Counted from the stretch's first letter, positions 16,943 to 25,231 are shown. The stretch: DNA of 64,000 bases from Palleronia sp. LCG004 (GCF_032931615.1 NZ_CP136763.1:1-64000); one strand, 5' to 3'. Program-made: numbers and translations. The notes: generated by a model from the sequence alone, not told the origin.

Positions 16943-19429
16943 TTATTGCGTATCGCCCGACCCTTCCGTGCCTTGGCCCGTGGCCTGGTCAGGACCCGCT
17001 CCTTCGAGCGCCGCGCGGGCGCGTTCGACCAGGATGGCCGGAGCCTCCTGCTCGAGCGCGAGGCCCCGCTCGATCTCGGCCTCGGCATCCGCATCGCGAC
17101 CCGCGGCCGCATAGGCGAGCCCCAGATGGAGCGCAACGCTCGGCTCCTGCGGCAGGCCGCGCGCGGCGGCCTGCAGGTTCCCGATGGCCGCGTCGATATC
17201 TCCGCGTTGCACCTGGATCCAGCCGAGCGTGTCCTGGAAGGCGGGCTCGCGCGCGCCGGTCAGCCGCAGGGATATCTGGTGCGCCCGGTCGAGCGAAGCC
17301 TGATCCTCGCGGTGGACCGACAGCAGGCTTGCGAGGTTGTTGGCCACGATGAGATCGTCGGAATCAGCCTCGTAGAGCTGTTCGTAGATTGCGATCGCGC
17401 CTTCGATGTCCCCTTCCCGTTCGAGCCGTCCGGCCTCCACGAGTTGCAGGGAACGGGCTTCGGGCATGATCTCAAGGCTGTCGCGAACGAGCGCGTCAGC
17501 TTCTTCCACGAGGTTCTGCTGACGCAGGAGACGGTAGAGACGCTCTACCACCGGGAGGCTGTCGGGATTTTCCGCGAGGACATCGCGATAGGACGCGATC
17601 GCCTCGTCGGTGCGCCCCTCGAGCGAGAGAAGGTCGGCCTGCAGGATCTGCACGGCCTGGCTTTCGGGATAGCGCTCGCCAAGGCGAGCGATGGTGGACC
17701 GCGCTTCGTCGAGCCGGTTCGATTGGACCTGCAGTCGCAAAAGCTGCAGCGTCGCGGCAAGCTCCTCGCCCGTCGATCCGCCCTCGTCGACCTGCGATTG
17801 GAGGAAGGAAAGGCTCTCGTCGACGCGGTTCTGGCGGAACAGAATCTGCGCCTGCAACGCCTGTGCCATCTGGCGCGCCCGCTGGACGTCGAGCTGCTGC
17901 AGCCGCTGGGCAAGCGCGCCTGCCTCGGCCAGGCGATCGCGCTGCAAGAGTACTCGCCCGAGTGCCGCGGCGACGTCGAGATTGCCAGGGCTGGCGGATT
18001 GCGCGTTGGTCAGGACCGTCTCGGCGGAGGAGAGGTTGCCCTGCCCCTCGAGGAACTGCGCATAGATGAGCGAGGGGCCGGGGGCCGCGTTCGACACCTC
18101 GACGGCCTGGGCCAGTTGCTGCTGTGACAATTCGATGTTGCCGGATTTCTGCTGCGCCTCTGCCAGCAGGATCATGATCTCCGCATCGGTCGGTGCCTGG
18201 CCCAGGGCCGTGCGCAGATTGGAGATGGCATCGCCGAAGGATCCTTCGCGGATCTCGCGCGCGCCACGTACCTTGAGCGCGTCGACATGGCTGGGGTCCT
18301 CCGCAAGGATCTCGTCAACGAGCGCGAAGGCCGCATCGGTTTCGTCCATGGCTGCACGCATCTGCGACAGGGCCATCTTGGCCTCGAGCCGACGCTCGGT
18401 ACTTGTGGCGGTTTCGACGACCTGCTCGATCTGCGCGAGCCCCTCCTCGCGCTGGCCGAGACGGAAGCGCAGCGCCGCAGCCTCGGAGGCGTAGAGCCGT
18501 CCGAGTTCGGTCTCGGCATTGGCCTCGGTCAGGCGGTCGAGTTCGGCCAGGGAAGCCTCCGGCCCGTCCCGTTCGCCCAAAAGCTCGACCACTGTCAGAT
18601 GCCCCTCGGGGGCCGCGTCGTCGGGACCGGCCTCGGCGCGCAGGAACTCCTCGGCCGCATCGAGATTGCCGGTCGAGATATACCAGCTGATGAGATAGCC
18701 CGAGATCTGCTCGTCGTCAGGGAAGAGTTCGTACATATGGCGCAGCTGCTCTTCGGTCGCCGCGTCGTCGTCGAGACGGCCCAGCACCGACAGGCGGGTC
18801 ATCTGCAGCGACCGCGAAGTGGGCTGCTCCTCGAGCGCAAGGTCGATCTCGGGCAGCGCGCGGGCAGCATCGGGCCCCTGCACGAGCCAGTCGATCAGGA
18901 TACGCCGCGCGACGGTGAGGTCCGGATCGGCCTCGAGCAGGGCTCGGGCACGCTCGGCAGCCGCAGCTGCCTCGGGTTCGTCCCGGTCGAGCATCGCCTC
19001 GCGGTAGTCGAGCGCGATCTGCAGTGCCTGGGTCGAGGGCTGATCGGGCTCAAGCTCCACCGCGGCTCCGGCATGACGCTCGAACTCGGTCCAGTTGCCG
19101 AGGTCGAGCGCCATGCCCGCCAGCATGCGCCGCGCTTCGGCATTGTCGGGCGATTGCTCGACCAGTCGAAGATACTGGCTGTAGGCCTCCGAAGTGTTGC
19201 CCTGCTGGACGAGGAGATCGGCATAGAGGGCGCGTGCTTCCTGATGCTGGCCGTCATTGTCGAAGACGTTGCGCAGTTCGACCATCGCACGGTCGACATC
19301 GCCCGCCTCGAGCAGGCTTAGAGCGGATTGGTAATAGCGTTCCGCCGCATCCTCGGGATCCTCGCAGGCCACGAGCACCCCGAGCCCCAGGATCAGAAGA
19401 GAAAGACGAAGAAGACGAGACGGTGCCAT
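16943..19429 (-). CDS. TPR-repeat lipoprotein, PrsT-like
   Basis: An 828-aa lipoprotein. 'LLILGLGVLVAC' ends in a lipobox with Cys22, and the rest is a long series of about 20 tetratricopeptide-like helical pairs ('AERYYQSALSLLEAGDVDRAMVELRNVF', 'AVQILQADLLSLEGRTDEAIASY', 'VANNLASLLSVHREDQ'). Length, lipobox and setting match PrsT (the PEP-CTERM/exosortase-associated TPR lipoprotein), thought to scaffold the export machinery in the periplasm. It is the first gene of a minus-strand group with the Wza-like and barrel genes; 140 bases separate it from the former. A terminator at 19455-19481 insulates it from the sugar transferase upstream. Confidence 0.88.
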   Translation of the reverse strand: MAPSRLLRLSLLILGLGVLVACEDPEDAAERYYQSALSLLEAGDVDRAMVELRNVFDNDGQHQEARALYADLLVQQGNTSEAYSQYLRLVEQSPDNAEARRMLAGMALDLGNWTEFERHAGAAVELEPDQPSTQALQIALDYREAMLDRDEPEAAAAAERARALLEADPDLTVARRILIDWLVQGPDAARALPEIDLALEEQPTSRSLQMTRLSVLGRLDDDAATEEQLRHMYELFPDDEQISGYLISWYISTGNLDAAEEFLRAEAGPDDAAPEGHLTVVELLGERDGPEASLAELDRLTEANAETELGRLYASEAAALRFRLGQREEGLAQIEQVVETATSTERRLEAKMALSQMRAAMDETDAAFALVDEILAEDPSHVDALKVRGAREIREGSFGDAISNLRTALGQAPTDAEIMILLAEAQQKSGNIELSQQQLAQAVEVSNAAPGPSLIYAQFLEGQGNLSSAETVLTNAQSASPGNLDVAAALGRVLLQRDRLAEAGALAQRLQQLDVQRARQMAQALQAQILFRQNRVDESLSFLQSQVDEGGSTGEELAATLQLLRLQVQSNRLDEARSTIARLGERYPESQAVQILQADLLSLEGRTDEAIASYRDVLAENPDSLPVVERLYRLLRQQNLVEEADALVRDSLEIMPEARSLQLVEAGRLEREGDIEGAIAIYEQLYEADSDDLIVANNLASLLSVHREDQASLDRAHQISLRLTGAREPAFQDTLGWIQVQRGDIDAAIGNLQAAARGLPQEPSVALHLGLAYAAAGRDADAEAEIERGLALEQEAPAILVERARAALEGAGPDQATGQGTEGSGDTQ

Positions 19430-19454
19430 AAACGATGATCCAATCAGACTGATA

Positions 19455-19481
19455 CGAAAAAACCCGCATTTGCATGCGGGC
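19455..19481 (-). terminator. intrinsic terminator after the ExoY-like gene
   Basis: Read on the minus strand: 7-bp stem CCCGCAT / ATGCGGG with a 4-base loop, followed by a run of six T. It lies about 40 bases beyond the sugar transferase stop and 26 bases before the TPR gene start, so it separates the two transcription units. Confidence 0.8.
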
Positions 19482-19519
19482 TTATCAGGTCATGATCTAC
19501 CAATCTACTAACAGAAAAG

Positions 19520-20227
19520 CTAGCAGCCCGTCCCGCGCAGCACGACGTCGACGGTGGAGGCCATAAGACGAATATCCTTGGAAACCGAGATCTCGCGGAA
19601 ATACGCGTCGTCGAAGCGCGCGCGATCCGCGAAGGAGGAGGCGTTACGGTCGGAGACCTGCCATGGCCCGGTAAGGCCCGGTCTCAGCGCGTAATAGCTC
19701 AGCCCGGGATAGAGATGCTCCTGCCCCGCCATCATCGGGCGCGGCCCCACGATGCTCATGTCCCCACGCAGCACATTGAAGAACTGCGGCAGCTCATCGA
19801 GCGAAGTGCGGCGCAGGATCCTTCCGAACCGGGTGATGCGCGGATCGTGCCGGAGCTTCTGCTTGATTTCCCATTCGCTGCGTACTTCCTCCGAGCTCGC
19901 CAGATAGGCATCGAGCCTGGCTTCGGCATCGGGCACCATCGTGCGCAGCTTCCACATGCCGAAGATGCGACCGTTCAAGCCCACGCGCTTCTGGATGTAG
20001 AAGGGAGAGGCTCCGTCGCGGGCGATCAGGAGGGCGAGGATCAGGATCGTGGGAAGGACGATCGGTACGAAAAGCAGCGTCAGCAACAGATCGAGTCCGC
20101 GCTTGCCGGCCCTGAGATAGACGCCGGCCCCACGCTCCTTGCGGATCGCGACCGGAGAGACGTTTCCGACCGACACCGCCGCAGCATGCTCGGGGCTGAA
20201 CTCTATAAGATAATCTGGCTTCGACAT
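19520..20227 (-). CDS. undecaprenyl-phosphate sugar-1-phosphate transferase (ExoY-like)
   Basis: Initiating enzyme of polysaccharide synthesis, 235 aa: transfers a sugar-1-phosphate from a UDP-sugar to undecaprenyl phosphate at the inner membrane. 'GKRGLDLLLTLLFVPIVLPTILILALLI' is the membrane re-entrant helix with the preceding K-R. 'FYIQKRVGLNGRIFGMWKLRTMVPDAE' is the family signature, followed by 'DPRITRFGRILRRTSLDELPQFFNVLRGDMSIVGPRP' with the catalytic D-E and 'LRPGLTGPWQVSDR'. It is the short ExoY form without the four N-terminal helices of WcaJ. The ATG at 20227 has a GGAG run 5 bases upstream. It is divergent from the ATPase gene. Confidence 0.92.
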   Translation of the reverse strand: MSKPDYLIEFSPEHAAAVSVGNVSPVAIRKERGAGVYLRAGKRGLDLLLTLLFVPIVLPTILILALLIARDGASPFYIQKRVGLNGRIFGMWKLRTMVPDAEARLDAYLASSEEVRSEWEIKQKLRHDPRITRFGRILRRTSLDELPQFFNVLRGDMSIVGPRPMMAGQEHLYPGLSYYALRPGLTGPWQVSDRNASSFADRARFDDAYFREISVSKDIRLMASTVDVVLRGTGC

Positions 20228-20557
20228 AACATCTCCAACGGCAACGGTACTCGGAACGCGGAACACGAAAATGGGTTCAAGTCGAAACTTATGCCTCGAA
20301 TATGGCACAGTCATTACAGACTCTCGCCCAACTCTCCAAGCATCGTGTCGCACGAAGGAGGATGCTGAAACAATTCGCATAAAATTTGTCGAATTGTGCA
20401 CATCTCGATCGAAGATACTCTGCCCGCCGGGTCCGCTCATGCTGCGGGAGATGGCATCTTTCGCTGCATTGCGGCAAGAGTGATTCGTAATTACGTCCCG
20501 GATGCCGTAGGCTCGCCGCTCACAGCCCGCCCGCCGCCTTCCCGAAGGAGTCCCCCC
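20228..20557. promoter_or_regulatory. divergent control region with 8-bp inverted repeat
   Basis: 330 bases between the ExoY-like gene (minus) and the ATPase-Wzz-kinase operon (plus), without a supported gene. Its AT-rich centre holds a perfect inverted repeat ACAATTCG (20370-20377) / CGAATTGT (20390-20397) with 12-base spacing, a plausible operator controlling both directions. The 8-mer ACAATTCG also occurs in the xrtD/GT promoter region at 4776. A GAAGGAG run at 20544-20550 serves the downstream ATPase gene. Promoter -10/-35 elements could not be fixed. Confidence 0.5.
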
Positions 20558-21451
20558 TTGGCCTTGACGATGGACATCTATACCGAGCATTTCGGCCTTC
20601 GGGAACGCCCTTTCACATTGGTTCCCAACCCCGATTTCCTCTATTGGTCGCCGGCCCACAGGCGGGCGGCGGCGGTGCTCGAATACGGCATCATCACCTG
20701 CGCGCCCATTACCCTCGTCACAGGCGAGATCGGGTCGGGAAAGACGACGCTGCTGCGCAATCTGCTCAGAACCGCTGCCGAGGACATCGGCGAGATCCGG
20801 GTAGGGCTCATCTCGAACCCGATCGGCGGGCGCGACGAGCTCTTCCGCTGGGTGCTCATGGCGCTGGACCAGGACGCACCCGCCGATGCGACCTACGTTC
20901 AGCTCCACCGCCAGCTCGAGACCTATCTCATCACGCAATACGCCGAGGGCCGACGGGTCGTGCTGATCTTCGACGAGGCACAGAATCTCGATCGCGCCTC
21001 GCTCGAACAGGTGCGGATGCTCACCAACATCAATTCCGACGACAACGAGCTCGTTCAGCTCATTCTCGTGGGCCAGCCCGAACTGCGCGAGACCATCATG
21101 CGTCCCGACATGGTCCAGCTGGCCCAGAGGGTTTCGGCGAGTTTCTTCCTGCCGGCGCTGAAGGACGGGTCGGTGGCGGAATACATCCGGCACAGACTGC
21201 GTATCGCAGGAGCCGAACACGAGATCTTCACGCCTGATAGCGTGGAATTGATCCGCCAAGCCACGGGCGGCGTGCCACGGCTCATCAACCAACTGGGCGA
21301 TTTCGCGATGCTTTACGCCTTCGAGAATGATACGACGCGCGTCACGAAGGAGACGGTGCAGGACGTGCTCAATGACGGCATGTTCTTCGCCGGCGGCCAT
21401 ACCGAGCCGTTGCGGCTGGTGCCGTCCTTCGACGATACGGGTTCCGACTGA
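20558..21451 (+). CDS. AAA ATPase of exosortase/EPS loci (ExeA/GspA-like)
   Basis: ATPase of about 297 aa. 'YTEHFGLRERPFTLVPNPDFLYWSPAH' is the hallmark start of ExeA-like ATPases. 'TLVTGEIGSGKTTLLRNLL' is Walker A (Lys about residue 62), 'RRVVLIFDEAQNLDRASLEQVRMLTN' is Walker B plus sensor, and 'GGVPRLINQLGDFAMLYAF' is the C-terminal lid. In exosortase loci this protein sits with chain-length and kinase proteins, as here. Start choice: the AAGGAG at 20545-20550 is 7 bases from a TTG at 20558, while the ATG at 20570 is 19 bases away; I prefer the TTG, although the ATG gives the more familiar N-terminus. The Wzz-like gene follows after 11 bases. Confidence 0.85.
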   Translation: MALTMDIYTEHFGLRERPFTLVPNPDFLYWSPAHRRAAAVLEYGIITCAPITLVTGEIGSGKTTLLRNLLRTAAEDIGEIRVGLISNPIGGRDELFRWVLMALDQDAPADATYVQLHRQLETYLITQYAEGRRVVLIFDEAQNLDRASLEQVRMLTNINSDDNELVQLILVGQPELRETIMRPDMVQLAQRVSASFFLPALKDGSVAEYIRHRLRIAGAEHEIFTPDSVELIRQATGGVPRLINQLGDFAMLYAFENDTTRVTKETVQDVLNDGMFFAGGHTEPLRLVPSFDDTGSD

Positions 21452-21462
21452 AAGCAGGATTG

Positions 21463-23025
21463 ATGGATCTCAGGTTCTATTTAGGATTGTTCCTTCGGCG
21501 GCTGCCGTTGCTCATCGCCTTCGCGGTCGTGGGGGCGGTACTGGGCGTGGTCGTGGCGCTCTCGCAGCAGCCCGTCTACAGCGCCCAGGCAACGCTGATC
21601 GTGGAATCCGAGCAGATCCCCGAGAATCTCGCCTCCTCCACCGTTCAGGCCAGCCAGAACGAGATGCTGCAGATCATCCAGCAGCGGATTCTGTCGCGTG
21701 ACGTGCTTCTGGAGCTCGCGAACCGGCTGAACATCTATGCAGGCGTCGAGGATGCCGCCTCGATGACCGCCGACGAGAAGGTAAGCGATCTGCGCCAGCG
21801 CATCTCGATCCGCACCCGCGGGGGCGGCTCTCCCACGGAGGCGATGATCGTTACGGTAAGCTTCGATGCCACTACGCCGCAGATCACCGCGCAGGTCGTC
21901 AACGATATCGTGACCCAGATCCTGCAGCAGAACGTGCGGATGCGCACCTCGGTGGCGACGCAGACGCTCGACTTCTTCACGCAGGAGGTCGACAGGCTCG
22001 AACAACAGCTCTCGGCCGTGAGCGAGCGCATTCTGGACTTCCAAGAAAGCAATCTTCAGGCACTGCCTGATTCTCTCGAATTCCGTCGCTCCCAGCAGGC
22101 GGCCCTGCAGGAGCGTCTTCTCCAACTCGAACGCGACGGCAATGCCCTGCGCGAACGACGCCGGCAGCTCGTCACCCTCTTCGAGGAAACGGGCCGGGTC
22201 GGCTTCGCCCAGCAGCAGGGCGGCAACATGAGCCCACAGGAAGCGCGGCTGGCCGAGCTTCGCGACGAATACGCCCAGCTGGCGGGTGTGCTGTCCGATA
22301 CCAATCCACGCCTCAACTTGCTGCGCAGCCGCATCTCGGCGATCGAGGGATCGATGCCCGCTGCGGGTTCCTCGCAATCCGAAGGCAGCGGCGGGACCGC
22401 GCCCACGCTCTACGACATCCAGATCGCCGATATCGACACCCAGATCGAGAACGTGGAAGAGCAATCCACAGCGATCGAGAACCAGATGGAGAATCTGTCC
22501 GCGACGATCCAGGCCACGCCCGGCAATGCCGTGACGCTGAACTCGCTCGAACGCGAATACGAGAACCTTCAGGCGCAGTACAACCAAGCCGTCACGAACC
22601 GTGCCCGGGCCGACATGGGCAACACGATCGAGTCGCTCTCAAAGGGCCAGCGGATCAGCGTGATCGAGCAGGCCACCCGTCCGTCTTCACCCTCGAGCCC
22701 GAACCGGCCGTTCATCGCGACCGCGGGGCTCGGTGCGGGGCTCGCGGCGGGAATCGCACTGATCGTGCTCATGGAGATCCTCAATTCGGCGATCCGTCGC
22801 CCGCAGGATCTTCAGAACGCTCTCGGTATCGATACGCTCGCCACCATTCCCTACATCCAGACCCGGGAAGAGGTCAGGACCCGCCGCATGCGTCTCGCCG
22901 TGCTGACAGCCCTGCTCGTGGTGGGGATCCCCGCCCTCCTGTGGTTCGTGGACCGCAACATCACCTCCCTGCAACCGGTCTTCGAGAATGTGGCCGAGCG
23001 CGTCCGGGATACGCTCAACCTCTGA
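21463..23025 (+). CDS. polysaccharide chain-length determinant (Wzz/GumC-like)
   Basis: Inner-membrane polysaccharide co-polymerase of 520 aa. The N-terminal transmembrane helix 'LFLRRLPLLIAFAVVGAVLGVVVAL' leads into the Wzz domain ('YSAQATLIVESEQIPENL'). A long periplasmic coiled coil follows, about residues 170-390 ('EVDRLEQQLSAVSERILDFQES', 'REYENLQAQYNQAVTNRARAD'). The conserved Pro-rich stretch 'PSSPSSPNRPFIATAGLGAGLAAGIALIVL' includes the second helix. A third hydrophobic segment, 'LAVLTALLVVGIPALLWFV', lies near the C-terminus. There is no fused kinase domain; the kinase is the next gene, 19 bases on. It should set exopolysaccharide chain length with that kinase and the export proteins. 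Confidence 0.92.
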   Translation: MDLRFYLGLFLRRLPLLIAFAVVGAVLGVVVALSQQPVYSAQATLIVESEQIPENLASSTVQASQNEMLQIIQQRILSRDVLLELANRLNIYAGVEDAASMTADEKVSDLRQRISIRTRGGGSPTEAMIVTVSFDATTPQITAQVVNDIVTQILQQNVRMRTSVATQTLDFFTQEVDRLEQQLSAVSERILDFQESNLQALPDSLEFRRSQQAALQERLLQLERDGNALRERRRQLVTLFEETGRVGFAQQQGGNMSPQEARLAELRDEYAQLAGVLSDTNPRLNLLRSRISAIEGSMPAAGSSQSEGSGGTAPTLYDIQIADIDTQIENVEEQSTAIENQMENLSATIQATPGNAVTLNSLEREYENLQAQYNQAVTNRARADMGNTIESLSKGQRISVIEQATRPSSPSSPNRPFIATAGLGAGLAAGIALIVLMEILNSAIRRPQDLQNALGIDTLATIPYIQTREEVRTRRMRLAVLTALLVVGIPALLWFVDRNITSLQPVFENVAERVRDTLNL

Positions 23026-23044
23026 TGATCGAGGGCCCTTTCAA

Positions 23045-23893
23045 ATGACGACCGAACGACTCCAGGCCGCGATCGCCAAGGCGCGGGCGAAGCGGGATAC
23101 GACGGGGCGCATCGCCGACCCCTCTCCCGCCGATCCGGATCATGTGGCTGCGTCCCCTTCGCAAGCCGCGCAGACCTCCGATGCAGGAAGATGGAACGAT
23201 CTGCGTGCCGCCGAGATCGACGCCGAGACGCTGATCCGCAATCGGGTCCTGTCGGTCGGCTCGAACCGCGATTCCACGCCTTTCGACATCCTGCGGACCA
23301 GGATCCTGCAGCGCATGCGCGAAAACGGCTGGCGACGGATCGCCATCACCTCTCCCACACCCCGATGTGGCAAGAGCACGCTGGCGCTGAACCTCGCCTT
23401 CGGCATGTCGCGCCAACCCGATCGCAAGATCGTGTCGATCGAGACCGATATGCGCCGCCCCAGTCATGAGACGCTGCTGGGCATCGATCCCGCCAACCGT
23501 TCGGTCGCTCGGTTCTTCGATTCCCGGAGCAGCTTTGCCGATACCGCAATCCTCGCCCTTCCGAACCTTGCCTTCGCGACCAATTCTTCCACGGAGGCGC
23601 AAGCTTCGGACGTGCTGCTCGGCAGCGCGGTGGGTCCGCTCCTCGCGCAGTTCGACAAGGACTACGCGCCGGACGTCACGATCTTCGATACGCCACCGCT
23701 TCTTGCCAACGACGATGCGATGGCTTTTCTCACCCATGTGGATTGTGCGCTGATCATCGCTGCGGCAGGCGAGACGACGGCCAAGGAAATCGATCAATGC
23801 GAGCGCCTGATCGCCCAAGAGACTCAAGTCATGGGCGTGGTGCTCAACAAGAGCCGCCAAGGCGGATCGACGGCCGCTTACGACTATTATTGA
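23045..23893 (+). CDS. CpsD/CapB-type tyrosine-protein kinase (BY-kinase), EPS regulation
   Basis: A 282-aa cytoplasmic P-loop kinase that partners the Wzz-like protein. After about 75 variable residues comes 'PFDILRTRILQRMRENGWRRIAITSPTP', then a Walker A 'RCGKSTLALNLAFGMSR' (Lys110), Walker A' 'IVSIETDMRRPS' and Walker B-like 'VTIFDTPPLLANDDAMAFL'. The C-terminus 'STAAYDYY' is a short tyrosine cluster, the expected autophosphorylation site. The residue before GKST is Cys rather than the usual E-G pair, a mild variation. It is the last gene of the ATPase-Wzz-kinase operon and is followed by a strong terminator. Confidence 0.88.
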   Translation: MTTERLQAAIAKARAKRDTTGRIADPSPADPDHVAASPSQAAQTSDAGRWNDLRAAEIDAETLIRNRVLSVGSNRDSTPFDILRTRILQRMRENGWRRIAITSPTPRCGKSTLALNLAFGMSRQPDRKIVSIETDMRRPSHETLLGIDPANRSVARFFDSRSSFADTAILALPNLAFATNSSTEAQASDVLLGSAVGPLLAQFDKDYAPDVTIFDTPPLLANDDAMAFLTHVDCALIIAAAGETTAKEIDQCERLIAQETQVMGVVLNKSRQGGSTAAYDYY

Positions 23894-23934
23894 GCGCTGA
23901 ACGGAAACAGGCTTTCACGGCATTCTGCAGACAT

Positions 23935-23966
23935 AAAAAAGCCGGCGATGTTATCGCCGGCTTTTT
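23935..23966. terminator. bidirectional intrinsic terminator
   Basis: Perfect 9-bp stem GCCGGCGAT / ATCGCCGGC with a 3-base loop, preceded by six A and followed by five T, so it can stop transcription from both sides. It lies between the convergent kinase gene and the VPLPA-CTERM gene. Confidence 0.9.
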
Positions 23967-23989
23967 CGTATCGCTAAGTCGCGGTCGAA

Positions 23990-24508
23990 TCAGACCATTT
24001 CGGCCTTCGCCTTGCGGCGACGCGCGAATGCGAGGCCACCACCGAGCGCGGTCGTCAGAAGAAGTGCGCCGGCCGGAAGCGGAACAGCGGCCACGTTGAC
24101 GGCAAATCCGAAGCGGCCAAGCGGCCTTTCACCGGTCGAGCCATAATCGAAGGTAAGCGAGAAGGATTCGCCTGCCGCGAAGATCGGATCGACGGAAGCT
24201 TCGGAATTGGCGGGAATGTCGATCGCCATATCGTCGTTGAAGCTCAGGGTAACGCCTTCGACGATGTTCGGACCGGCAAAGGCGGTCGTGCCGAACAGAA
24301 CGGGCGTGTCGAGGTCGTTGAAGAAGTTGAACGTATAGGTACCGCCCGGCTCGCCCGAACGGGTGAACCCGCTGAACGCGAACGGCATTTCGGAAACGTT
24401 GTTGATCGCCGGGCCGTCGTTGATGTTCGTCACGACGGTCACGGCTTGGGAGACGGCGGGGATTGCTGCGAGCGCTGCCGCTGCAATCATGGTCTGGATT
24501 TTACGCAT
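23990..24508 (-). CDS. VPLPA-CTERM sorting-domain protein, likely XrtD substrate
   Basis: Exported protein of 172 aa. The N-terminal signal peptide is 'MRKIQTMIAAAALAAIPAVSQA'. The middle (residues 25-140) is a beta-rich domain ('GGTYTFNFFNDLDTPVLFGTTAFAG', 'ESFSLTFDYGSTGERP') with no recognised function. The C-terminus is a textbook tripartite sorting signal: VPLPAG at residues 142-147, a hydrophobic helix and a RRRK cluster. This VPLPA-CTERM signal is known to co-occur with XrtD, encoded here at 5007. The ATG at 24508 is chosen because it begins a proper signal peptide and is preceded by a GAGG run. It probably becomes a matrix or cell-surface protein after processing in the membrane. Confidence 0.93.
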   Translation of the reverse strand: MRKIQTMIAAAALAAIPAVSQAVTVVTNINDGPAINNVSEMPFAFSGFTRSGEPGGTYTFNFFNDLDTPVLFGTTAFAGPNIVEGVTLSFNDDMAIDIPANSEASVDPIFAAGESFSLTFDYGSTGERPLGRFGFAVNVAAVPLPAGALLLTTALGGGLAFARRRKAKAEMV

Positions 24509-24799
24509 GGTTACCTCAAACATTGGATGGGGTCCGCCGATGTCTCGAAACGCGTCTCGGGCACGCTCCACCGATCGGACCTATATGAGTTCCCCGTCGC
24601 CAAATCTTCATCTCAAACCTTTACGCAACAATCTGACTGCGCGCAGTTCATCTCGACAGAGTCATAACGACTTGCCGTAGAGCGACGCGGAACAAGGTGG
24701 CAACAACCGGCTCCCACCCTGGTTCCAGAAAATTTACGATTTGTTTACTAATCGCAAATATCACGTTGCGTCACGTCAGGAATTACGCTGCGTGACAGG
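24509..24799. promoter_or_regulatory. intergenic region upstream of the VPLPA-CTERM gene
   Basis: 291 bases between the spike base stop and the VPLPA-CTERM start, both on the minus strand. It is AT-rich around 24725-24775 and must carry the VPLPA gene promoter. A weak inverted GTCACG/CGTGAC pair lies just after the spike base stop. No coding signal was seen. Confidence 0.4.
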
Positions 24800-25060
24800 T
24801 CAGTAGAGCCCCTTTATTCCCTCCGCATCCGTTCCCGTCGCCCAGATCCGTACGACGCGAAGCGGAAATGCGATACCCGCACCGACGAAGACGGTTCCGG
24901 TCGTACCTTCGGTCGTGGTGACACGGAGGTTTCCGGCGGAAGACACATTGATCGCGCGTGTCGGCTGGTTGAGATCGCGATCGTCGTCGGGAGTGATCGA
25001 CATGATGGCGGTCGGGGGCGAGGACAGCCCCTTCGTGAGATCGGCGAACTTGTCGGGCAT
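24800..25060 (-). CDS. spike base protein, RCAP_rcc01079-like (GTA head spike family)
   Basis: An 86-aa protein resembling the small spike-base proteins of Rhodobacterales gene transfer agents and phages. The motif run 'ITPDDDRDLNQPTRAINVSS' then 'GNLRVTTTEGTTGTVFVGAG' and the closing 'PLRVVRIWATGTDAEGIKGLY' follow that family's pattern (P-D-D-x-A/L ... TRAI ... G-x-L-x-V-T ... V-R-V-x-A-T-G-T-x-A ... GL/AL). In Rhodobacter capsulatus the homologue is part of the GTA head spike that binds capsule. Here it stands alone: no partner spike gene, capsid or tail genes nearby. It is divergent from parA and upstream of the VPLPA gene on the same strand. AAGGA lies 10 bases before the ATG. Family assignment is from memory of its conserved pattern. 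Confidence 0.7.
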   Translation of the reverse strand: MPDKFADLTKGLSSPPTAIMSITPDDDRDLNQPTRAINVSSAGNLRVTTTEGTTGTVFVGAGIAFPLRVVRIWATGTDAEGIKGLY

Positions 25061-25126
25061 GGCGAAGCGTCCTTCTATCGGGTTGTCGCAGATCCGACCA
25101 TCGACCGCGGGGGGTTAAAGGCCGCC

Positions 25127-25208
25127 TTTTTCTCCGTACGGAGGTCTTTCCGACTGCCTTAAGCATTTTCCGTGTTGCGCTAAGAAAAACGTGTTACGCG
25201 GAGAAAAA
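25127..25208. promoter_or_regulatory. tandem 19-bp repeats upstream of parA (candidate operator)
   Basis: Two adjoining 19-base direct repeats, CGTGTTGCGCTAAGAAAAA (25171-25189) and CGTGTTACGCGGAGAAAAA (25190-25208), match at 16 of 19 positions. An inverted copy of the right half, TTTTTCTCCG, lies at 25127-25136. They end 23 bases before the parA start codon. Partition operons are commonly autoregulated by ParA binding to repeats at this place, so an operator role is likely. Confidence 0.6.
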
Positions 25209-25231
25209 CACGAACCAGATCGAGGCAGGAC

